Positions 56,453 through 64,000 of a stretch of 64,000 nucleotides of DNA are shown here, piece after piece; the stretch's first letter is position 1; every line of letters starts with the position of its first letter. The notes under the pieces were generated by a model that saw nothing but the letters and a program-made list of their open reading frames with translations, was not told where the DNA came from and made no database searches. The translations under genes were made by a program, and so were the position numbers. The stretch comes from Symbiodinium sp. CCMP2592. Lineage: Eukaryota; Sar; Dinophyceae; Suessiales; Symbiodiniaceae. The stretch is taken from positions 16,001-80,000 of the forward strand of contig CAJNDT010000593.1 in assembly GCA_905221615.1 (NCBI GenBank), given 5' to 3'.

Positions 56453-57313
56453 ATGGAAAGGATGCACGAAGATCTGCAGTATGATTTACAGGATTTGGAA
56501 GCATTTACGGCGAGCACACACCAGGCGCTTTTCAGACAACACCAAGGGGATGCACTCCTCCAGACGGTGGTCAAACCTTGGCCAAGTGAGTTCTACGACG
56601 AAGACAGGGAGAGAGTTATCAGATATTACGCAGAAAAGGCAGGGGTCGAAGGACAGTACACACCAACTCATGGCAGGAACGTCTACGGGCGGTACAAGCC
56701 ATCCACCGTCACCATCATGAACTGGAAGACCGAAAAGGCCAAAATTGATTTCGAGAGCTACGTATACCGCAGATACAACAAGAGGTTTCCAGCCACTGTT
56801 TGGGACCACAACAACGCTACTGTGTACCACCACTCTGGCCAACCACACAGGATCACTTTCTCACCGCAGGTAAGTGACATGGAGAGAGACATCAACCAAG
56901 CAATCAATGCAGCGCTCCATATCGTCACCACCAACGACAAGAGTGACCTGGCCAGCACATGGGGAAAAATTGCTGTCAAGTGGCAAGACAAACTGGCGAT
57001 GCGTACAGAAGACAGACTTGTGATCTTCAAGCTCGTCAGAAACGAGGAAGACCCAAAGCTCTTGCATTTCCACGTGCACAAAGATTACTACGATGTGGTA
57101 TATGACAATTGGCGATCTGGTTGGGCAGAAGCAAATGCAAAGACGAAGTGGCCGGATTACAACAAGTACCCCTACATCATCAAGTTCGCGCGTTTGAGAA
57201 GCAATGAGGAGTACAAGACCATGTACAATGCGAAGTGGGGAGGAGAAGACCACTGGGACATGCAGAGACACTCCGACGATGCGGCAGAGGCAAAGCAAGG
57301 CAACGGAGATTGA
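56453..57313 (+). CDS. LINE ORF1 protein
   Basis: ATG 56453 (MERMHEDLQYDLQDLEAF) to TGA 57311-57313, 286 codons. I reject the upstream start at 56324 because it would translate the TAG/TAA repeat (IIIVIVVIIAAIVVIV). The protein is basic/aromatic: YYAEKAGVEGQYTPTHGRNV, FESYVYRRYNKRFPATVWDH, then a C-terminal half rich in Lys/Trp/Tyr (HFHVHKDYYDVVYDNWRSGW). No zinc knuckle or classical coiled coil is visible. Position 49 bp upstream of ORF2 in the same frame, separated by stops, fits the ORF1 of a two-ORF LINE, where such proteins bind element RNA. Intact. Confidence 0.7.
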   Translation: MERMHEDLQYDLQDLEAFTASTHQALFRQHQGDALLQTVVKPWPSEFYDEDRERVIRYYAEKAGVEGQYTPTHGRNVYGRYKPSTVTIMNWKTEKAKIDFESYVYRRYNKRFPATVWDHNNATVYHHSGQPHRITFSPQVSDMERDINQAINAALHIVTTNDKSDLASTWGKIAVKWQDKLAMRTEDRLVIFKLVRNEEDPKLLHFHVHKDYYDVVYDNWRSGWAEANAKTKWPDYNKYPYIIKFARLRSNEEYKTMYNAKWGGEDHWDMQRHSDDAAEAKQGNGD

Positions 57314-57361
57314 CTATATCCTGGGCAGCAAAAGGCAGGAAGCAGAGATGAGAAGGAATTA

Positions 57362-60300
57362 GTGAAGGAACTAGGATGGAAAAGAAGGAAGGAATTAGAA
57401 GCCAGAAGCTCCAAGACGCACAGTCTTTCGGAACAGGAGCAGTCAGTGAACCGTCCAGCGGTGTGCCGGGACCTTCAGCCTAGGTTGAAGAGCGAAACCC
57501 CCAAAAGGCCTGAAAGGGTTGGAGGGCGTTTCAGAGAACGAGAAGCTGCGGTAAATGCTATGAACCGAAATAGAAATCATTTGTCAAATGCTAAGCGCGC
57601 CTTTAAGAGAAGACTTTGGAGATTCTATAAAAGCAAAATTTCTCTGAAACGTTTGAAGGCCCCCAAGGCTCAGGAAGCTTGGCTGGGAAGGAAGAAACCC
57701 TCGCGGCGAGTAGCTAAGCTGGGTTTTAAGACGTTTCTGCAGCAAGTTAATCGTAAAGACCCCCCAAAATCTCACAAAGCCAGAGGTTTCAAAGTACCGT
57801 ACAGGCTTCCAATGAGATTCGCTACACTGAACGTACGAGGTCTGAATGGGGACAACGGGATTACAAAGAGACAGCTCATCGTTGAAACCATGAAAAGGGA
57901 TAAGTATGATGCCATGTTGCTTTCTGAAACGCAGGTCAACTGTAATAGTAGTGAGACACATGGTGATTACCTTTTCTTTTTCAGTACCGACGTCCCTCAT
58001 GACAAGAAGGATCGAGAGCACGCTGGTGTCGGAATAGTAGTGCACAAGAAGTGGCAGCCTTGCATACATGAAATTCGACCTATATGTGGCCGACTAATCC
58101 TTTGTAAATTTAGATCATATGGGATAAACTTTTCACTTCTGGGAACGTATGCGCCGCATAGTGGTCACTCCACGCAAATTAAGGAAGACTTTTATGATAC
58201 TCTTCAAACTTACGTAGAGGGTTCGAATGAGGTTTTGTTAGTTGGTGGAGATTTCAATGCAAGACTGCACCATCGGTACCCAACCGAGACGGACTCTCTG
58301 GGGCCGAACATTTTCGGTAGAGGCAGGGAATACCTTGAGCAAGTAGCTGAGAAGACCCGTGAGAATCGTGATCTGTTCATGGATTTCTGCCGAATGAATT
58401 CGTTTGTAGTGTTAAACACTCTGTTTGATAAACCCTTGTCAAAACAAGCTACGTATCGAGAAGTATCTACCCACATTGGAGAGACGATTTCGGCAGAAAA
58501 ACATGCCCAACTGGACTTCTGGTTAATTAAAGATTGTTACAAGAATTGTTGCGTGAATGTACAAAGTAGAACAGATCTTTACCTCTATTCTGACCATTAC
58601 CCCTTAGAAGCTTGTTTCCAACTGCACCTTAAGGCGCAATGCCCGCGAAGACCCACGCGAACAGTTAGATACCAGAAGCCCTCTTCGACCCAGTTTGCAG
58701 AATACAATGCTTTCATTCGTAAGAACTGGACTCACGGTTGCGACCACCAAAGCTTCAATGACATCATCAAAGAAGCAGCAGAGGCTTGTTTAGTTAAGAG
58801 TGCGCGATTTTCAGTAAAGAAGAATTATTTATCCAGACAGACCTGGGGCCTCATAGAAGAGAGACAAAATAAGTACAAAGATGGCGATTATGAAGCAGTT
58901 TGTGAACTCAATCAGAAGATCAAGACTAGTGCCAGAAATGATTGTAGAAATAACGTAGCAAACAACTTCAAAGAAGACCCTCATGATCGCCATCATAAGA
59001 AGCTTTGGAAAGTTGTCAGCCACCTCAGAAAAGATTTCAAGCCTAATTACATTGCAATGCGAGACACTGAAGGTAGATTGGTGCCTTTGAGAAACAGGGC
59101 GGAGACCATAGCAACCTATCTAGAGTCTAAGCATTGGGTGAATAGTGCCGGGTTAGAGCCTCTACAACATGCAGACCCTATCGGAGAGCCACTTGCTTGT
59201 AACGAAGCACCTTTCTGTATTCAGGAGCTTGCACAGGTACTCAAAGCGGCCAAGATAGACAAGCAACCTGGACCAGACAGTGTGATTATGGAATTATATA
59301 AATGGCTCGACGCTAATAACAAAGAGATTCTGCTGGATATGTTGAATTCCTGGTGGTCCAGAGGAGCTGCGCCTAGCGATATTTTCCACGCCAGCGTTGT
59401 GCCGATTTACAAGAAATGTAAAACAGATGATGCGGCAAACTACAGACCCATATCCTTGTTAAACAGTATATACAAAATTTATTGTACTTTAATCAGAAAC
59501 CGGGTGCAAGAAGCAGCTGATCACAAAGTCTCGGCAACTCAGTATGGATTCAGACCAAACAAGTCTACGGCGCATGCTGCTTACATAATCCGCCAAATCC
59601 AAGATTGGAGCGAACAGAAGTCATCTGAGTTGCACTTAGCATTATTAGACTGGGAGAAGGCATTTGATAAAGTACAGCACCATAAGTTGTTCCAATCGCT
59701 GGAAAGGCTGGGTTTCACCAACAAGTACGTAAACACCATTCGCAATATATATTCTTCCCCTACCTTTTTTGTTGAAGATGATTACGGTACTTCTACTAGT
59801 AAAGTACAAAAGACAGGAATTAGGCAAGGATGTCCATTGTCGCCATACTTATTTCTGTTAGTTATGACGTGCATAGACAAGGATGTAGGCCGACATTGCT
59901 CTGGATTCGTACATAATGCCAGGCTCCCGGGCCTGGATTTCAATAGTGTTTATTATGCGGATGATACTATCCTATTTTCCACAACAGCACGCGCACTTAA
60001 TGAGCTCATCAGTCATGTGGAAAGGTTTTCAGAGCAATACGGCCTACGACTGAACAGGGCCAAATGTTGTGTCCTGCACATGAACAAAGAGGCGGACATT
60101 CATTTTTCAGATCACGCGTTACTGCCTAAAGCACAAGATGCAGTCTACTTAGGCAATAACTTGAATCATACAGTAAATATTCGGCACGAAGTCATCCAAC
60201 GGATTGTTGACGTAAAGAGGACGTGGTTGAAGCTTCATGTATATTGGAGAGATCAGGCAGCTAACTCAAAGTGGCAACTATTAGTGTATGATGCTGTTAT

Positions 60301-60760
60301 AAGAAGTAGACTGCTTTACGGACTCGAAACAGTTCATCTGACCAAGTCTTTAATACAGAGGATTAACGCGTTTCACCACAAGGGCCTTCGAAAAATACTT
60401 AGACTAGCTTCCACATATATTGATCGTAGGAACACCAATGCGAAACTATTCGAGAAGGCCTCTGAAATCGCAGGCAGAGAAATGATCCCGTTCAGCAAGA
60501 TGCTAGAACAAAGGCGAGTGAAACTTGCCGGGCATGTACTACGTTCCAGTTCGACAGACCCAATGAGACAGATAAGCTATCAACCTGATAGTGCAAACCC
60601 TTGCATAATCGGAACCCGTAGGGTAGGCCGCCCCAGACAGCAATGGTTACACAACACTAATGCTCTTATACACACGGCATTAACAGGTAATGACAACTAC
60701 ACGGGGTCTGAAGCTCAAACCGCTAGGATTTTGCAGGCGGCAAGAGACAGAATCGTTTGA
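57362..60760 (+). CDS. LINE ORF2: AP-endonuclease and reverse transcriptase
   Basis: 1,132 codons, uninterrupted. The first start-like codon is GTG 57362; the first ATG is at about 57559. Residues 1-145 are basic. From residue about 151: apurinic-type endonuclease with FATLNVRGLNG, AMLLSETQ (catalytic Glu), GVGIVVHKKW, LLVGGDFNARL (about 292), QLDFWLI and SDHYPLEA (about 409). Reverse transcriptase: KQPGPDSVIMELYKWL, VVPIYKKCKTDDAANYRPIS, QYGFRPNKSTAHAAY, LALLDWEKAFDKVQH (motif A), GIRQGCPLSPYLFLLVM, VYYADDTILFS (catalytic YADD, about 863-866), LRLNRAKCCVL and YLGNNLN. The C-terminus has RRVKLAGHVLRSS and VGRPRQQWLH, the usual tail of such proteins. There is no RNase H domain. All catalytic residues are present, so this copy could be active or very young. 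It lies between two TAG/TAA arrays, the 3' end being 'cagggcttttgaaaaagtag'. Confidence 0.95.
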   Translation: MKELGWKRRKELEARSSKTHSLSEQEQSVNRPAVCRDLQPRLKSETPKRPERVGGRFREREAAVNAMNRNRNHLSNAKRAFKRRLWRFYKSKISLKRLKAPKAQEAWLGRKKPSRRVAKLGFKTFLQQVNRKDPPKSHKARGFKVPYRLPMRFATLNVRGLNGDNGITKRQLIVETMKRDKYDAMLLSETQVNCNSSETHGDYLFFFSTDVPHDKKDREHAGVGIVVHKKWQPCIHEIRPICGRLILCKFRSYGINFSLLGTYAPHSGHSTQIKEDFYDTLQTYVEGSNEVLLVGGDFNARLHHRYPTETDSLGPNIFGRGREYLEQVAEKTRENRDLFMDFCRMNSFVVLNTLFDKPLSKQATYREVSTHIGETISAEKHAQLDFWLIKDCYKNCCVNVQSRTDLYLYSDHYPLEACFQLHLKAQCPRRPTRTVRYQKPSSTQFAEYNAFIRKNWTHGCDHQSFNDIIKEAAEACLVKSARFSVKKNYLSRQTWGLIEERQNKYKDGDYEAVCELNQKIKTSARNDCRNNVANNFKEDPHDRHHKKLWKVVSHLRKDFKPNYIAMRDTEGRLVPLRNRAETIATYLESKHWVNSAGLEPLQHADPIGEPLACNEAPFCIQELAQVLKAAKIDKQPGPDSVIMELYKWLDANNKEILLDMLNSWWSRGAAPSDIFHASVVPIYKKCKTDDAANYRPISLLNSIYKIYCTLIRNRVQEAADHKVSATQYGFRPNKSTAHAAYIIRQIQDWSEQKSSELHLALLDWEKAFDKVQHHKLFQSLERLGFTNKYVNTIRNIYSSPTFFVEDDYGTSTSKVQKTGIRQGCPLSPYLFLLVMTCIDKDVGRHCSGFVHNARLPGLDFNSVYYADDTILFSTTARALNELISHVERFSEQYGLRLNRAKCCVLHMNKEADIHFSDHALLPKAQDAVYLGNNLNHTVNIRHEVIQRIVDVKRTWLKLHVYWRDQAANSKWQLLVYDAVIRSRLLYGLETVHLTKSLIQRINAFHHKGLRKILRLASTYIDRRNTNAKLFEKASEIAGREMIPFSKMLEQRRVKLAGHVLRSSSTDPMRQISYQPDSANPCIIGTRRVGRPRQQWLHNTNALIHTALTGNDNYTGSEAQTARILQAARDRIV

Positions 60761-60855
60761 CCGGACGCGTCGTTGCTCTTTCCTTCCAGCCGAGCGCCGA
60801 AGCGCTCTTTCAAGATGCAGGCAGCTGCATTGAGCGCAGGGCTTTTGAAAAAGTA

Positions 60856-61365
60856 GTAATAGTAGTAATAGTCGTATTAGTAGTGTTAGTAGTAATAATA
60901 GTAATAGTAGTAATAGTCGTAATAGTCGTACATACTAGTAATAGTAGTAATAGTAGTAATAGTAGTAATAGTAGTAATAGTAGTAATAGTAGTAATAGTA
61001 GTAATAGTAGTAATAGTAGTAATAGTAGTAATAGTAGTAATAGTAGTAATAGTAGTAATAGTAGTAATAGTAGTAATAATAGTAATAGTAATAATAGTAA
61101 TAGTAGTAATAGTAGTAATAGTAGTAGTATAGTAGTAATAGTATAGTAGTAATAGTAGTAATAGTAGTAATAGTAGTAATAGTAGTAATAGTAATAGTAG
61201 TAATAGTAGTAATAGTAGTAATAGTAGTAGTAGTAGTAATAGTAGTACGACTAATAATAGTAGCAATAGTATTAATAGTAGTAATACTAGTAATAGTAGT
61301 AGACTAGTAATAGTAGTAATAGTAGTAATGGTAGTATTAGTATACTAATAGTAGTAATAGTACTG

Positions 61366-61423
<58 letters not shown>

Positions 61424-61425
61424 GC
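60856..61425. repeat. (TAGTAA)n then (TAG)n array, right part in CE copy 3
   Basis: Begins directly at the LINE 3' end ('ttttgaaaaagtagtaatag') and continues to 61425, the last 60 bp as pure TAG. The Ser/Asn and Leu/Ile/Thr ORFs are artefacts. Confidence 0.95.
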
Positions 61426-62336
61426 ACCCCCCCACCCCTACCAACTACACTTGCTCTCAACCATGTTAAGACAACATCCATTTTACTCGGTATTTACGGC
61501 ACTTTCGTCATGTGCGATCATCCTAAGAGGCCTAAAAATCGACTTGTCGAGTTTGCACTTGATTTTGGACTTGCTTCTGGGGGTGGGTGGGGGGGTGGGG
61601 GGGGGGATGATGACGACAGTGTTACGCGAACACACCCAGCAGTATCACCACAAGAGCCGTTTAACTCGGTATTTACGGTACTTTCGTGATGTCAGACTTT
61701 GTTACAAATTCTGAGCCCCTACTTCTCGACTATGCGTATTAAACTTTGCTGTTTGGAACTGTTTGCAAAAAACTCGAAATTGGGTGGGGGAAAGCTTCTT
61801 CGGGATGATCACGACACTGTTTTGCGGACACCCTGAACAATATTTCCACACTCAAGCGTGCACACACCACACACACCACTTCAAAAACAGACCCTCCTAC
61901 GCAGAGGTTGGGCGGTAGGGGTGTTGGCGAGCCCCTCCCACGTACAGCTGGCATCTTTGTTTTTGATGTTTAGAAGATGTTGCGCTTCAGGTTCTGAAAA
62001 TGTTAAACCCTTCTTGGACGCACCTGGGTTTTGCACGGTATTTACAGCGTTTTCGTACTATCCGACCACCTGCGGTTCAGCTGTTTCTTCCCCGTCGAGC
62101 TTGCAACTCCGGCTGCTGTCGCAGTTTTGGGGCCTGAGCCCTTGCAACTTCACCGGTTGTGACAGTTAAGGAAACGGAGCCCCTGCAGCTTCTGCAGCTG
62201 TCGCAGATAGGGAGCTTGAGCCCGTGCATCTTCTGCAATTGTCGCAGTTAAGGCCCCTAGCAGCTGCCGCTGCCCAGCCCGGATGGAACAAGTGTAGTTG
62301 GTAGGGGGGGGGTGGCTAGTAGTAGTAGTAATAGTT
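61426..62336. other. non-coding segment of CE copy 3 with a G-run block and degenerate repeats
   Basis: No gene. A block of G runs lies at about 61578-61606 (gggggtgggtgggggggtgg continuing), a strong G-quadruplex candidate. The phrase 'cggtatttacggcactttcg' recurs near 61490, 61669 and 62037 (last copy degenerate). 62095-62270 has loosely repeated 'gagcccttgcaacttc' and 'ttctgca(g/a)(c/t)tgtcgca' units. None of this is in CE copies 1 or 2, so it may be a further insertion. Confidence 0.5.
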
Positions 62337-62670
62337 TGAAACCCAGAAGCAATAAGCCCAGAACCCTTTGAAACCAGAAGCCCTACACCGCTGTGCTAAA
62401 CCCAGAATCCCTGGAACCAAAAACCACTAAACCCAGAAGCCCTGCACCCAGAAAGTTTGAAATCCTGGAGCACTAAACCTAGAACCCTTTGAAACCAGAA
62501 GCCCTCAACCGCAGTGCTAAACCCAGAAGCCCTGGAACCAAGCCCTGCACCCAGAAACTTTGAAACCCAGAAGCACTAAACCCAGAACCCTTTGAAACCA
62601 GAAGCCCTAAACCGCAGTGCCAAACCCAGAACCCCTGGAACCAAAAACCCCTAGTCCCGACACAAGCTGA
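62337..62670. repeat. telomere-like AAACCC-derived tandem repeats, CE copy 3
   Basis: The same blocks as at 34946-35335 ('aaacccagaaccctttgaaa', 'ccagaagccctaaaccgcag', 'agtcccgacacaagctgacg'), with some units shortened. Confidence 0.85.
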
Positions 62671-62815
62671 CGGGGTTTCAAATACATCCATCTCGGCATT
62701 ACTATGTACTTCATAATTAGATGCACTTCACTCTATGACTCTATGGTTCTATGCACTGGATTCTATAACGCAAAAACTCTTCGCTAATGATGCTTTCGGG
62801 CTAATTGTGTTCTAG

Positions 62816-64000
62816 TTGATCTTTGTGGTTTAATTTTTCTTGAGCCTCTTTTAATTTCAACGCTACGCCGCCCGCCTCGGCTCTTTAGCGGCAGGGCGCA
62901 GCGGGTTTGAAGCAAGGGCCGAAGAGCCAGGATGCACAGGGGGGGGCAGGAAGGGGGGAGGGGGGGGAGGGGAGGTGGGGAAGAAGGGGGGCGACGGGGG
63001 CAGGAAAACGAAGAAATCAGGGAAAGCAGCTTACAAATCAGGTAAAAGGAAGGGAGGCCGGGCAAGAGGATGGGCAAACGCACGCAAAAAACGGGTGTCT
63101 CCAGACTTTCGGGCTGCAGGAAGAGGATTTGGTGGAGGGTACCTGAGGTAATCCCCAAGACGCCTGGGCCGACCCCTAACAGGCCGATCCCTCTCACAGT
63201 CGGCCCGCCGTTGCAACCTTATGGAATTGCCCCCAAAGCGACAACTGTCACGAAGATAGTGGCCCTCTGACCAATGAAGCGATAATCCTTACCAGGCACG
63301 TGGGCAGAAGACACCCGACGATGTTTGAGTCAATGATGATGATGGTGATCATCGTCCCCATCATCATCACCTTCATCACCTTCATCATCATCATCGTCAT
63401 CATTATCAGCCTTGGGATGAGTATGAGTATAGACCCAGAAACGCAGGGGGGTGGTGCCAAAAGAACGCGAACCCACACCATGCCATAAGAGAGGAGGGGA
63501 ACCACCCCAAGCAGACTCACCCCTACCACACCACCACAGAAAGGGGGGAAGCAACCTACACCACAGGGAGGGGGTGGGTGGGGGGGAACCATGAGGGGAG
63601 TTCTGTCGTCCGTGGCTCGTTGAACTATAGCTTCACAAAGTGGTCAGCGGAGGTGTCTCGATTGATTAAGCTAGACATCTCGCATTGAGGTTCGGCATCA
63701 GGTGTCAGGTTAAGAGCTCACGTGGCACTTGGAGGCGTTTTTGTTGAGTCGTGTGTCGTCGCGACTCTCCAGTGCATCGAAGCACGGCTTGGCACCTTTG
63801 AGCCAGTACAGCACTGTGCTTGGTTGCAGAGTATTTCGCATCGACCTCTTCGGATCTTCGGGCGTTGCCAAATACCCGATGCCTTACACACGAGCAACCA
63901 TTCAACATGTAGGAGTATGCAGTCAAGCAGCTCCTGATCTTGCGGAGCCCTTGAAATCCAACCCCTCGTTGCCCACCTGGGACGCAGGTCATGGCCACCG
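62816..64000. other. right end of the window, no supported gene
   Basis: 62930-63005 is a purine-rich G-run block (ggggggcaggaaggggggag continuing). 63329-63410 is a GAT/ATC-type triplet repeat whose two halves are complementary (tgatgatgatggtgatcatc ... ccttcatcatcatcatcgtc), so it may fold back. A minus-strand ORF at 63705-63998 has natural composition but no motif and runs near the window edge. Confidence 0.35.

Larger units (their letters stand above)
53261..62815 (+). mobile_element. CE composite repeat, copy 3, invaded by retroelements
   Basis: Same order as copy 2. The 'gttcttccgtgcggagccct' block is at 53263, but the left inverted repeat is missing. Then come GACTCTATG repeats (about 53390-53790), 'ggcaccgtcgtgatcgatcg' spacer (53822), 73-100-bp units (about 53849-54520) and TAGTAA array (54524-54943). 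Foreign sequence occupies 54944-56400 and 56453-60850, separated by a short TAG/TAA stretch. The array then resumes (60856-61425), followed by about 900 bp of other sequence, telomere-like repeats (62337-62670), and the right end 'ctcttcgctaatgatgcttt' with 'cgggctaattgtgttctag' at 62778-62815. Without the insertions this copy would be about 3.5-4 kb. Confidence 0.65.

Overview
The window looks like nuclear DNA of a dinoflagellate, most likely a Symbiodiniaceae-type alga (inferred, no database search). Three things point there. (1) An exact 19-nt match to the 3' part of the dinoflagellate mRNA spliced leader at 44920-44938. (2) A 16-exon hydroxyethylthiazole kinase gene whose reconstructed introns begin mostly with GC or GA instead of GT. 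(3) Several retroelement coding regions whose domain order and wording I recognise from dinoflagellate genomes. There is no bacterial operon structure and I found no tRNA or rRNA gene.

Layout. 0.1-1.6 kb: minus-strand gene for a Lys/Ala/Pro-rich protein, with one likely intron. 2.1-4.0 kb: an AT-rich dispersed repeat (R1) abutting a 5'-truncated reverse transcriptase/RNase H ORF. 4.05-4.95 kb: a 325-bp direct duplication, directly followed by a single-exon conserved-looking gene (4950-5789). 6.8-7.8 kb: C-terminal part of a cytosine-methyltransferase-like protein. 8.6-16.6 kb: a degraded retroelement block with tyrosine recombinase, CCCH-finger gag-like protein, 2-oxoglutarate-dioxygenase-like segment, methyltransferase-like segment, and RT/RNase H interrupted by a 0.8-kb insert. 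17.0-17.6 kb: 151-bp direct repeats. 20.5-23.6 kb: a long reading frame broken by several frameshifts, not recognised. 24.1-24.6 kb: an inverted minisatellite. 32.2-38.0 kb: thiM. 42.0-52.0 kb: many small plus-strand exons coding for coiled coil, ending in a WD40-like exon, with the spliced-leader relic inside. 56.4-60.9 kb: an apparently intact two-ORF LINE.

The most unusual structure is a composite repeat, called CE here. It is a 2.4-2.6 kb unit bounded by short inverted repeats (CCCGAAAGCATC...) and carrying, in fixed order, a GACTCTATG array, 72-84-bp tandem units, a TAG/TAA array and telomere-like AAACCC repeats. Copy 1 (17.7-20.3 kb) splits R1, and the uninterrupted R1 at 2.1-2.4 kb gives the empty site. 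Copy 2 (33.1-35.5 kb) sits inside an intron of thiM. Copy 3 (53.3-62.8 kb) has had its TAG/TAA array invaded by the LINE and a second retrocopy-like segment.

The host genes do not form a pathway. thiM acts in thiamine salvage, and the other genes are unrelated or unidentified. Much of the remaining sequence (25-32 kb, 38-42 kb, 62.8-64 kb) holds no feature I can defend.
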